From Granulosicoccaceae bacterium (GTDB taxonomy: Bacteria; Pseudomonadota; Gammaproteobacteria; Granulosicoccales; Granulosicoccaceae): a DNA stretch of 62,932 bases. Below the pieces are notes generated by a model. The model searched no databases, was not told where the DNA came from, and saw only the letters and a list, made by a program, of their open reading frames with translations. Shown piece after piece: positions 46,575 to 54,867 of this stretch. The position numbers and the translations under genes were made by a program. Positions within the stretch are counted from its first letter, which is position 1, and each line of letters starts with the position of its first letter. The stretch covers positions 1 through 62,932 of the forward strand of contig JAHDCO010000020.1 of the NCBI GenBank assembly GCA_020629835.1. Reading direction: 5' to 3'.

Positions 46575-47569
46575 GCGATATGGTGCTGCAACAAGCAAGT
46601 TAAGAATTCCTGTCTGACTGAGTCAGAGTCCACTTCCATGGCAATGGCGGTACTGGAGGTTACGTTTTCCCAGTGCGGCAAGGCATAAACGTACCCTTTA
46701 CGGTCACAGGTTAACTGACCTACGCTGATTCCGCTATCCACCACTCGGGAGCGCCCGCTTACCAGCTCGAAAGCGTCCGGGTGCAGCATATACAGAACCG
46801 CCGCTGCATCGTGCATCGCACAACTGGGTTCCTCATCATCTTTCGCAGCGCCTTTTGAGGCGTAGAAATCCACGTAAAAGCGGCTGGAGTCCCACAGCAA
46901 TTTGCCCGTTCTACCTGCCCCGTCTCTTAACTGGGCCAGGTGCGAATCGGACACCATTATCTTATGCGTAACGTCCAAACCAATCACAGTGGCCGGCCAT
47001 TCCTCGGCCAGGATTTGATCCGCCGCGTGCGGGTCATTGAGAAAATTGGCCTCGGCCACCGGAGTGACATTACCCGGCTCATCCAACGCGCCGCCCATAA
47101 TGATCAGAGAACGTAATAAGCTCGGCAACTTCGGTTCCATTTGCAACGCCTTGCCTACGTTCGATAGCGGTCCCACCGCAATCAGGGTTATTTCGCCAGG
47201 GTATTGGCGAGCTTGTTCAATGATGTATTCAGCTGCGGCCAAGTCATGTAACTTTTCATGCGCCGCACCTTCAGTAGGCACCCAATGTTCATCGTAGTAA
47301 TTGCCTAAACCATCGGCCCCATGCACGCTTTCAGAATGAGGCCTGGGCGGTTGCACCAAGGGCTCGGCCATGCCTTTCGCAACGACCACATCTCGCGCCC
47401 CGAAAATCTCCAGTAAGTACTGTGCATTGCGCGTAGTTTGATCAACGTTCACGTTGCCAAACACGGTGGTTAGCGCGAGCAGTTCAATGTCCGGATGGGC
47501 GACGCATAAGGCGATGGCCATCGCGTCATCGACACCCGGGTCAGTATCCAGGATCACTTTGTGAGTCAT
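46571..47569 (-). CDS. Inosine-uridine-type nucleoside hydrolase
   Basis: 332 aa. The calcium-binding active-site signature DTDPGVDD is at residues 8-15. The family cleaves ribonucleosides to base and ribose. It follows the ribokinase gene by 13 bp on the same strand and precedes the lipoprotein. With the nearby BMP transporter it would provide the second step of nucleoside salvage. Base specificity is not deducible by eye. Confidence 0.92.
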   Translation of the reverse strand: MTHKVILDTDPGVDDAMAIALCVAHPDIELLALTTVFGNVNVDQTTRNAQYLLEIFGARDVVVAKGMAEPLVQPPRPHSESVHGADGLGNYYDEHWVPTEGAAHEKLHDLAAAEYIIEQARQYPGEITLIAVGPLSNVGKALQMEPKLPSLLRSLIIMGGALDEPGNVTPVAEANFLNDPHAADQILAEEWPATVIGLDVTHKIMVSDSHLAQLRDGAGRTGKLLWDSSRFYVDFYASKGAAKDDEEPSCAMHDAAAVLYMLHPDAFELVSGRSRVVDSGISVGQLTCDRKGYVYALPHWENVTSSTAIAMEVDSDSVRQEFLTCLLQHHIA

Positions 47570-47582
47570 GATGTTGCGCCTC

Positions 47583-48479
47583 TCACGCCTGCGATGTCAT
47601 AAATTGTTCAACGTCCTTAGCCGTGGGTATGCTAGGTGTCGCCCCTGGCTTTGTTACCGACAAAGCAGCGGCAAAACACGCTTTGTGTGCTGCGACAACT
47701 GGTTCTAAACCGGCTACCAAACCCGCCAGCAAGTAACCGACAAACGTATCCCCTGCGCCGGTGGTATCCACCGCATCGACGCTAGGCGCCGAACAGTGCG
47801 TGACATGGCCCGCATGAATCAGCTCAACCCCACCTGCCCCGAGGGTTAATGCCACAATCGACTTTGGAAATTGCTGTGCCAAAGCGCTGACCAGCTCCTG
47901 CGCACTGCCATGTTCATTGGCCACAACCCCTCTGGCTTCCACTTCATTCACGATAAAACAGTTCACTTGCTCAAGCGGTAACTGCAAAACCGACTCACTC
48001 ATGGGCGCAGGGTTAAACGCAAGTGACAACGATTTTGCCTTAGCCTGAGCAAAAACTTCATCGAGCGCGTTGCACTCGTTTTGCAACAAAACCCAATCGC
48101 TTTGCTCAGCATCTGTGAGAGCCTCGTTTAGCTGATCAGCGCTTAGCTGATGATTCGCTCCACCGAACAGCACAATGGAATTTTCCCCCGCATCATCCAC
48201 TTGAATGATGGCATGCCCACTCGGGCCGTCAACGCTTCGTACCGGTTTCGTGTCCACACCCCAGCCGTTGAGTTGCTCCAATGCCCATTGATCCGATTGA
48301 CCAATGCAACCGACATGTGACACGGGGCATCCGGCGCGTGCGGCCGCCACCGATTGATTCGCGCCCTTACCACCCAACACGGTGGACAACTCATGACTGG
48401 CGAGGGTTTCCCCGGGTTTGACCAGGTGCGGCACCCGATAAACGTAATCAACGTTGATAGAACCGATGTTGTAAATCAT
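47583..48479 (-). CDS. Ribokinase-family sugar kinase
   Basis: About 298 aa from the ATG at 48479; a TTG at 48494 would add five residues. It is a PfkB-family kinase: GGKGANQSVAAARAG near the N-terminus and DTTGAGDTFVGYLL with the catalytic Asp near 250. It fits ribokinase, phosphorylating the ribose released by the nucleoside hydrolase encoded just downstream. The upstream haloacid dehalogenase gene ends 8 bp before. Confidence 0.88.
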   Translation of the reverse strand: MIYNIGSINVDYVYRVPHLVKPGETLASHELSTVLGGKGANQSVAAARAGCPVSHVGCIGQSDQWALEQLNGWGVDTKPVRSVDGPSGHAIIQVDDAGENSIVLFGGANHQLSADQLNEALTDAEQSDWVLLQNECNALDEVFAQAKAKSLSLAFNPAPMSESVLQLPLEQVNCFIVNEVEARGVVANEHGSAQELVSALAQQFPKSIVALTLGAGGVELIHAGHVTHCSAPSVDAVDTTGAGDTFVGYLLAGLVAGLEPVVAAHKACFAAALSVTKPGATPSIPTAKDVEQFMTSQA

Positions 48480-48487
48480 AAAGTCTC

Positions 48488-49189
48488 TTAGCAAATTCCA
48501 ACGATGCCCGGTAAGGCCGATAAATCATCAACGGTTGCAACCGGACGCCCAGGCAGACGTTCTACGGGTTGTCCGTATCGGTTTACCCACACAACCTGAA
48601 AACCAAAATTGGCAGCCCCGCTGGCGTCCCAAGCATTTGAAGACAGGAAGGTAATGTCTTCTGCGTTAATACCCAGCGCCTCTACCGCAAGCTGATAAAC
48701 CGCCGACGTCGGTTTGTAAACCCGCAAGCAATCCACAGACAACTGGTGGTCAATAAGATGCCCTAAGTTCGCGCTGTTAACAGCCGCTTGAATCATGTCA
48801 GGCGATCCATTAGTCAGTATGGCCGTTGCAATGCCCGCTTTTTTTAATAATTGAAGGGTTTGCTTTACCTCAGGAAACGCACTCAAGGTGAGGTACGCCT
48901 GCATCAGCTCGGCGTGCAAAACCGTGTCGTAACAGCGGTGGTGCTCCAGGGCGTAGTCGAGGGCGTCCCCGGTCACCTGCCAAAAATCCACGTACTCGCC
49001 CATTAAGCTGCGCAGCCAAGTGTACTCAAGCTGTTTTTGTCGCCACAGTTGCGACACCTGCTGATGCTGAGGGCCCACCCGTGAAGACAAGGCATTTACA
49101 GCCGAGTGCACATCAAACAAGGTTCCGTACGCATCAAACACACATGCGGTACGCAAGTTGTTGGCTGACGGCTCGGCTTCCGTTTGCAT
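48488..49189 (-). CDS. Haloacid dehalogenase type II-like HAD hydrolase
   Basis: About 233 aa from the ATG at 49189; a longer reading from 49261 overlaps the thioesterase gene and is not needed. The nucleophile motif is FDAYGTLFDVHSA with D19, the next motif is AILTNGSPD, and the third is FLSSNAWDASGA with the invariant FSSN-AWD pattern of type II (S)-2-haloacid dehalogenases. It may dehalogenate short 2-haloacids or act on another small acid. The gene order before ribokinase may be fortuitous. Confidence 0.85.
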   Translation of the reverse strand: MQTEAEPSANNLRTACVFDAYGTLFDVHSAVNALSSRVGPQHQQVSQLWRQKQLEYTWLRSLMGEYVDFWQVTGDALDYALEHHRCYDTVLHAELMQAYLTLSAFPEVKQTLQLLKKAGIATAILTNGSPDMIQAAVNSANLGHLIDHQLSVDCLRVYKPTSAVYQLAVEALGINAEDITFLSSNAWDASGAANFGFQVVWVNRYGQPVERLPGRPVATVDDLSALPGIVGIC

Positions 49190-49199
49190 TGGGTGCCTT

Positions 49200-49652
49200 T
49201 TAAGAGTTGGGGAGTGAGTAAGTAGCGGTGGCACGTGCAACCAGCGCATCATCCTGCGCACTGTGGATCAGGATATCCCCAACCGCTAATCGCTTGCCCA
49301 ATTTCAGTAACTGAGCTGTCGCCACAACATCGGTTGGCGCAGGCTTTCGTAAAAAATCTATCGACAAGTTAGTGGTTACGGCCAAGGCCAATGGTCCCTT
49401 ACGCGCCAGTACCGCCCCGAACATAGCCGCGTCAGCCAGTGTCATCATTACAGGGCCTGATACCGTGCCGCCTGGCCGCAGGAAATCTGTATTAAAAATC
49501 GCGCGCAGTGCGACGCTCTCCCAGGTAAATCGTTCCACTTGCATACCGATCAACCTGGCGAACGGCAATTGCTCATCACACAAGCGAACAAATTCGTCGG
49601 CGCTCAATAGCGGTTGCCTGGGCGAATCAGAACTGTCGGCTTCCGGTGACAT
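49200..49652 (-). CDS. Hotdog-fold thioesterase, PaaI-like
   Basis: 150 aa hotdog-fold protein with the conserved GGTVSGPVMMTLADAAMFGA motif region and a C-terminal LAVGDILIHS segment typical of PaaI/YdiI acyl-CoA thioesterases. It would hydrolyse aryl- or short acyl-CoA esters in the cytoplasm. It begins the long minus-strand run and faces the enoyl-CoA hydratase gene across 96 bp, which may be a functional pair. Confidence 0.82.
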   Translation of the reverse strand: MSPEADSSDSPRQPLLSADEFVRLCDEQLPFARLIGMQVERFTWESVALRAIFNTDFLRPGGTVSGPVMMTLADAAMFGAVLARKGPLALAVTTNLSIDFLRKPAPTDVVATAQLLKLGKRLAVGDILIHSAQDDALVARATATYSLPNS

Positions 49653-49748
49653 AGTGATTTGGGTGGTGCGTGTTTGTTCGCGCTCAGGCTAGCACAGCTG
49701 GCGTTTTCTGATACCGTTAAAGTTCCTGCGCATTATACGACGGCGACC

Positions 49749-50522
49749 ATGCAAGAACCCTACGTTTTAGCTGAGCATAACAATGGCGTTAGCCAACTCA
49801 CGTTGAATCGACCCAAATCATTTAATGCGTTATCTGAGGAGATGCTGGCCGCCGTTCACCACGAACTGGACTACCTGCCGAACGACTGTCGGGTTGTGGT
49901 GCTCAGAGCCTCGGGGCGTGCTTTCTGCGCGGGGCACGACTTAAAGCAGATGCGTCAACACACCGACCAGGCCTACTTCGAACAGCTGTTTGCACGTTGC
50001 AGTGCACTCATGTCGTCTATTGTTCAGCTACCGGTGCCAGTCATTGCAGAAGTTCAAGGCCTTGCAACAGCGGCCGGTTGTCAGTTGGTGGCCACCTGCG
50101 ATCTTGCTATAGCAGCAGATACGGCCGAGTTCGCGGTCTCTGGAATTAACGTTGGATTATTCTGCAGCACACCGTCTGTGGCGCTGTCTAGAAACCTCAA
50201 TAGAAAACGGGCTATGCAGCTGTTGATGACCGGCGAATTTATTGATGCACCTACCGCTGTAGAGTGGGGTCTCATCAATGAATCAGCACCTGCTGATGAA
50301 CTAAGTGAACGCGTCAAAGTGATGACCGAAAAAATTATCAGTAAATCAGCGGTTGCGGTAAAAACAGGCAAGCAGCTCTTTTACAAGCAATTGGAAATGG
50401 GATTAAGCGATGCGTATGAGCTTGCCGGTCGTACCATGGCGTGCAACATGATGGCTGATGATGTAGCCGAAGGCATTGATGCGTTTATTGAAAAGCGCAA
50501 TCCGGAATGGACGCACTCGTAA
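49749..50522 (+). CDS. Enoyl-CoA hydratase/isomerase family protein
   Basis: About 257 aa from the ATG at 49749; a frame from 49659 adds 30 poorly conserved residues and is unlikely. Typical crotonase features are the oxyanion-hole segments AGHDLKQM and AAGCQLVATCDLAIA, and the family C-terminal trimer helices. The acids usually needed for hydration are not clearly placed, so hydratase, isomerase or another crotonase activity is open. It is near a thioesterase and acyl-CoA genes. Confidence 0.85.
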   Translation: MQEPYVLAEHNNGVSQLTLNRPKSFNALSEEMLAAVHHELDYLPNDCRVVVLRASGRAFCAGHDLKQMRQHTDQAYFEQLFARCSALMSSIVQLPVPVIAEVQGLATAAGCQLVATCDLAIAADTAEFAVSGINVGLFCSTPSVALSRNLNRKRAMQLLMTGEFIDAPTAVEWGLINESAPADELSERVKVMTEKIISKSAVAVKTGKQLFYKQLEMGLSDAYELAGRTMACNMMADDVAEGIDAFIEKRNPEWTHS

Positions 50523-50538
50523 GCTACCACCGGCGCTT

Positions 50539-52740
50539 TTAAAAACCACTCACCTGCTTACTGAGCAGTTGCAACTCTCGATTGGACAGCCACTCGGTTG
50601 CCTCTTCGCTACTCAACGGGTGACTGATAAAGTAACCCTGTGCTTCGTTGCAGCGGTAACGCTCCAGCATACCCATCTGGCCCTCGGTCTCCACGCCTTC
50701 AGCGATAACCGATAAACCTAAGTTGTGCGCCAAAGTGATGATGGACAGAACGATCGCTGCATCACCCGGGTCAATTTCTAAGTCTTTTATAAACAGCTGA
50801 TCAATCTTGAGCTTATCAACGGGCAAACGTTTGAGATAACTTAACGAAGAAAAGCCGGTACCAAAATCGTCTACCGACACGTGAATGCCTAATACCTTCA
50901 TTTGGCGCAGCAGTTCGATACCCGCCTCTATGTCTTCCAGAAAAAGGCTTTCAGTTAATTCTACTTCCAGTAACCGGGGATCCAGCCCACTGGTGGCCAG
51001 CGCATGGTCTATATCATCAATGATGTTCCCCCGTTCGAATTGCACCGGTGAACAATTCACCGCCACCGAGAACGGCTCTCGCCCAGCCTCAATCCACGCT
51101 TGCATCTGCTTACAAGCTGCTTCCAGCACCCAACGCCCTAGCGGCACGATAAGACCCGTTTCTTCTGCTATTTTGATGAACTCAGCCGGATTTACCGGGC
51201 CATTCGTTTTGTGAGTCCAGCGTGCTAAGGCTTCCATGCCCACCACTTTGTGATCCAGCAGATCTACCTTGGGTTGGAACATCAATGTGAGTTCATTGTT
51301 TTCAATGGCCGCCTTTAAATCGGCTTCCATCGAGAATCGAGCTAAGGCCGCTTCGTGAATTTTACGCGAGTAGAACTGATAACCGTTTCGTCCCTGTTCC
51401 TTGGCGTGATACATCGCCACGTCGGCGTGCTTCATCAAAGTTTCGGAATCACCACCGTCCATCGGGAACACGCTAATGCCGATGGTGGTTGTTACTGATA
51501 CTTTCGTGTCATTAATGGTGTACGGCTTTCCGATAACCGCTGCAATGCGTTCTGCCACGCGGGCAGCATCACCACCACGGTTAAGTTCTCCTAACAAAAC
51601 CACAAATTCATCGCCTCCTAGGCGAGCAACCGTGTGTTGTTGTTTGGTTTCTTCTTCATCGTCGGGGCTGCGCGACACGCTATCGGTATCACGTACCACG
51701 ACTTTTAATCGCGAGGACACCTGTTGCAACAGCTCATCACCCGCATCATGCCCCAAGGTGTCGTTAACCTGTTTGAAATGATCCAGATCCAGAAACAGCA
51801 AAGCAAACTCGGTGTTCTTTCGACGCGCCCGCTTCAGCGCGTATTCCAACCGCTCATACAATTGCGCCCGGTTAGGTAATCCGGTCACCAGGTCGTAGTA
51901 CGCCAAATTATGAATTTGTTGCTGAGCATTGGTGCGTTCGGTGATGTCCTGCACCGTGCCGAACACATGCGTGCAGCAGCCTCTGACATCAAAATGTGGG
52001 TGCACTTCTAATCGCACCGTTCGCTCTGATGCCTCGTTATCCGAGCCAACGCAAAATTCCATGTTGAAAGCACGACAGGTTTCAAACACCCGCAGTAGTC
52101 GTGTTAATACCGACTGCTTATCGCGGTTTACCACAGCCGACAAAAACGAATCGATAGAGCCGGTGCGAACTGACTCAGGCAAACCCATGACTCGTGAAAA
52201 TTCCTTAGACCAGAAAAATTCCTGAGCTTTGTCCTGGCATTCCCAATGTCCAAGGCGAGCGATGCGTTGAGCGCTATCCAGTTTACTTTCACTCAGTCGC
52301 AAGGCATCGGCGGTCTGCTTAGCGCGCAACATATAACGCACGCGAAAAGGCAGAGTCAGGTAGTTAATAGGTTTTGTCAGAAAGTCCGTAGCACCCTCAT
52401 CGTAGGCGCGCGTAATCGACTCTAAATCTTCAAGGCCGGTAATCATTAATATGGGTAGGTATTCACCGCCTGGTGAACGTCTGATCTCTGCGATGGCATC
52501 GAATCCATCCATCACCGGCATCATGGCATCCATGATAATAAGATCCGGTGATTGATCAACGAACTGTTTTAACGCCTCTTGCCCGTTTTGCGCCTGTACA
52601 ACAGTGAAGCCCGCATCCTCTAGTGAACTTTCCGCCAGCAACAGGCTGGCCGCATCATCATCCACATGCAGGATGGTATACGTCTGTGGGTGCGCGTTCT
52701 GCACCGCCAAGGAACTATTGGGTAGTTCAGTCTCTCGCAT
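50539..52740 (-). CDS. REC-PAS-GGDEF-EAL cyclic-di-GMP regulator
   Basis: 733 aa. The receiver domain (about 21-135) has the phosphoacceptor D71 and K123. A PAS-like region lies at about 155-265. The diguanylate cyclase active site GGDEF is at 375-379 and is intact; no RxxD inhibitory site lies at the usual position, where an acidic insert is found instead. The phosphodiesterase domain has EAL at 503-505 and the later DDFGTGFSSLSYLKRLP and AEGVET motifs, so both domains look catalytically competent. The start overlaps the HPt gene by one base (TAATG), making it the likely phosphorelay output. Confidence 0.92.
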   Translation of the reverse strand: MRETELPNSSLAVQNAHPQTYTILHVDDDAASLLLAESSLEDAGFTVVQAQNGQEALKQFVDQSPDLIIMDAMMPVMDGFDAIAEIRRSPGGEYLPILMITGLEDLESITRAYDEGATDFLTKPINYLTLPFRVRYMLRAKQTADALRLSESKLDSAQRIARLGHWECQDKAQEFFWSKEFSRVMGLPESVRTGSIDSFLSAVVNRDKQSVLTRLLRVFETCRAFNMEFCVGSDNEASERTVRLEVHPHFDVRGCCTHVFGTVQDITERTNAQQQIHNLAYYDLVTGLPNRAQLYERLEYALKRARRKNTEFALLFLDLDHFKQVNDTLGHDAGDELLQQVSSRLKVVVRDTDSVSRSPDDEEETKQQHTVARLGGDEFVVLLGELNRGGDAARVAERIAAVIGKPYTINDTKVSVTTTIGISVFPMDGGDSETLMKHADVAMYHAKEQGRNGYQFYSRKIHEAALARFSMEADLKAAIENNELTLMFQPKVDLLDHKVVGMEALARWTHKTNGPVNPAEFIKIAEETGLIVPLGRWVLEAACKQMQAWIEAGREPFSVAVNCSPVQFERGNIIDDIDHALATSGLDPRLLEVELTESLFLEDIEAGIELLRQMKVLGIHVSVDDFGTGFSSLSYLKRLPVDKLKIDQLFIKDLEIDPGDAAIVLSIITLAHNLGLSVIAEGVETEGQMGMLERYRCNEAQGYFISHPLSSEEATEWLSNRELQLLSKQVSGF

Positions 52741-53099
52741 TAGGCAGCTTGCTTCAAGAATGAACGAATACCGGCTGCAGATTCGTCAAACTCTGCCACC
52801 AGTCCCTCGGATAACAAGGCACAGCGTTCTATGTCGCCACGCCGAGCCGCCTGCTCCAATTCGCGACAACGCAGGGATAAACTCACAGCCCCAACATTTG
52901 CGCTGCTGGATTTTAAAGAGTGCGCACCAATTCGAATAGACTCGATATCCCCGACCGCCACACCGTGTAACACCTGCTCGATACAACGCGGTGATTCGCA
53001 CTCGAACAGCTGTACGATTCTTTCTAACAAGTTCGGTTTGTTCGGACGCTGTAGGGCCGAGATTCCCTGCAACGCATTGAAATCCAGTTCAATACTCAT
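52740..53099 (-). CDS. HPt phosphotransfer protein
   Basis: About 119 aa from the ATG at 53099; a TTG at 53108 would add three residues. A four-helix HPt domain with the phosphorylatable His in GAHSLKSSSANVGA (H60). It carries phosphate from a hybrid kinase to a receiver, most likely the downstream REC-PAS-GGDEF-EAL protein whose gene overlaps it by one base. No histidine kinase is in the window. Confidence 0.85.
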   Translation of the reverse strand: MSIELDFNALQGISALQRPNKPNLLERIVQLFECESPRCIEQVLHGVAVGDIESIRIGAHSLKSSSANVGAVSLSLRCRELEQAARRGDIERCALLSEGLVAEFDESAAGIRSFLKQAA

Positions 53100-53386
53100 G
53101 GCACCCAAACACGCAACGTAGAGTCTTCTGTCTCTAATTGATCTAGCTGGGCATACACTTCAGATTCCAGGCGTCTGAGCTGCTGGCAATCTTCGTCCAG
53201 GGAGCTTTCAAAGAGCGGTAAATCGTCTTCGAGATGGTTCGAGTTATTTAGCGATGGCAACCCAACCGACAGCGATCGCGCAAATACGCGTCGAGCATGC
53301 GAGAAACCTCGGTCGGCAATTGCCAAAACCGCGAACTGCATCTCGCCTGTGATTTGCCGAATATCCAACGCCACTGCCTCGCACAC
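53096..53386 (-). CDS. Hypothetical protein before the HPt gene
   Basis: Up to 96 aa from a GTG at 53386; an ATG 15 codons later (MQFAVLAIADRG) is also possible. The stop overlaps the HPt start in the classical ATGA arrangement, which is the main evidence that the frame is translated. A helical and acidic second half (LEDDLPLFESSLDEDCQQ) ends in a short beta-like tail. I do not recognise it; a role in the phosphorelay is only suggested by position. Confidence 0.4.
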   Translation of the reverse strand: MCEAVALDIRQITGEMQFAVLAIADRGFSHARRVFARSLSVGLPSLNNSNHLEDDLPLFESSLDEDCQQLRRLESEVYAQLDQLETEDSTLRVWVP

Positions 53387-53554
53387 CTCGTTTTTTGTGA
53401 TCTATGCCACGCTCGCAGAGCCATGAGACTGGCCAATTTGCCAGAACAGCCTCTTCCTTGGTGCTTTTATCGACGTGTGCGCACCGATCCTTGATGCTAA
53501 TTGCCATCAAAAATCCTTGGCCGCGTACATCCCTACCGCTTTGAAACACGACCG

Positions 53555-54766
53555 TTAATCAATGGCTTTCGATTCCCGCCAGGCAGCCAGTGCCTCGGGG
53601 TTAGCAGCAAGCCATTCAGTCAATACCTCATCGGTATGTTGACCCAGACGGGGGCCTGCTGACGATGAATGGCCGGGCGTTTTAGAGAGCTTAGGGTGTA
53701 ATGCCGGTATTAGCCTTTCCTGGCCGTGCACGTCCACCGACTCGAACGAATTCCTGGCCTGAAAATGTTCATCCTGGGCGATGTCACTGATGGAGTTGAT
53801 CGGGCCTGCGGGCACCTCGGAGGCCGCCAGGCGCTCCAGCACGTCATCTGAACTCAGCTGCCCCGTCCACGCTTGCAGGGCACCGTCAATTAATCGTTCG
53901 TGTTCCACCCGACCGGGGTTATGTGCCAGCCGCACATCGTCGGCCAAATCTTCCCGCTCTATTAGGCGCATTAAACGCTTGAAAATGGAATCGCCATTGC
54001 CGCCTATCACGACAAACCGACCATCCGCACACCGATAGGTATTGGTCGGTACGATGCCTGTGAGCGTAGCGCCTGACGGCTCCCGCTGAACCCCAGCACC
54101 GGCGTACTCGGGATACACGCCCTCCATCATGTTGAACACTGATTCCACGATGGAAACATCCACACTTTGCCCACCAACATTCAATCGTTCGCGTGCGCAC
54201 AGCGCGAGCAACGTACCAATAACCGCATGCATGCCAGCCAGGGTGTCACCCAAGCTCAGGTTGGGGCGTACAGGTACCTGCCCCGGAAATCCATTCACGT
54301 ATCGAAAACCTGCCACGCCCTCACATGCAGACGCAAATCCCAATCGGTCCTTGTAAGGACCGGTTTGACCGTAGCCCGATACGCGTGTGTACACCAGCGC
54401 TGGGTTGCTCTCTGCAAACACCTCAGGCCCAAGGCCCCAGCTTTCCATTTTTCCTGCGCGAAAATTTTCAACCACCACATCACAGCGTTGAATCAATTCA
54501 CGCACGACATTCTGACCCTGTTCAGAGCTTAAGTTGACCGCGACTGATCGTTTGTTGCGGGCCATGCTGTGCCACCAGTAGGATTCCCCGTGCTCATCCA
54601 GTTCGCGCCATGTCCGTAGCGGGTCACCTTTGCCCGGAGGTTCTATCTTGACGACATCAGCGCCATAGTAGGCAAGCATTTGCCCGGCCGTAGGGCCTGC
54701 CACCAACTGCCCCAGTTCCAACACTCGTAAACCGCTCAGCGGCCCCTGAAGTGGTTTTGTTTCCAT
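53555..54766 (-). CDS. CaiB/BaiF-type CoA-transferase (family III)
   Basis: About 403 aa from the ATG at 54766; a TTG six codons earlier is possible. The opening GPLSGLRVLELGQLVAGP is the family's N-terminal strand, followed by GADVVKIEPPGKGDPLR and the SLGDTLAGMHAVIG segment with the catalytic Asp. Such enzymes move CoA between carboxylic acids, such as oxalate, carnitine, benzylsuccinate or mesaconate. It is divergent from an acyl-CoA ligase gene over about 100 bp, so they may act on the same acid. Confidence 0.9.
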   Translation of the reverse strand: METKPLQGPLSGLRVLELGQLVAGPTAGQMLAYYGADVVKIEPPGKGDPLRTWRELDEHGESYWWHSMARNKRSVAVNLSSEQGQNVVRELIQRCDVVVENFRAGKMESWGLGPEVFAESNPALVYTRVSGYGQTGPYKDRLGFASACEGVAGFRYVNGFPGQVPVRPNLSLGDTLAGMHAVIGTLLALCARERLNVGGQSVDVSIVESVFNMMEGVYPEYAGAGVQREPSGATLTGIVPTNTYRCADGRFVVIGGNGDSIFKRLMRLIEREDLADDVRLAHNPGRVEHERLIDGALQAWTGQLSSDDVLERLAASEVPAGPINSISDIAQDEHFQARNSFESVDVHGQERLIPALHPKLSKTPGHSSSAGPRLGQHTDEVLTEWLAANPEALAAWRESKAID

Positions 54767-54867
54767 AACACTATCTGCCTGCAATACGAAAGACCGAACC
54801 GCCGAACGAGTATGCCTGATGACGTATTATGGTGTGAATCAACCACACACCACAGTACTGAAGGCCT

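Noticed and set aside
53244-53549. A 101-codon frame before the HPt gene, overlapping the 96-codon hypothetical frame.
   Set aside because: It ends away from the HPt start and becomes low-complexity after the first 40 residues; only the ATGA-coupled frame was kept, at low confidence.
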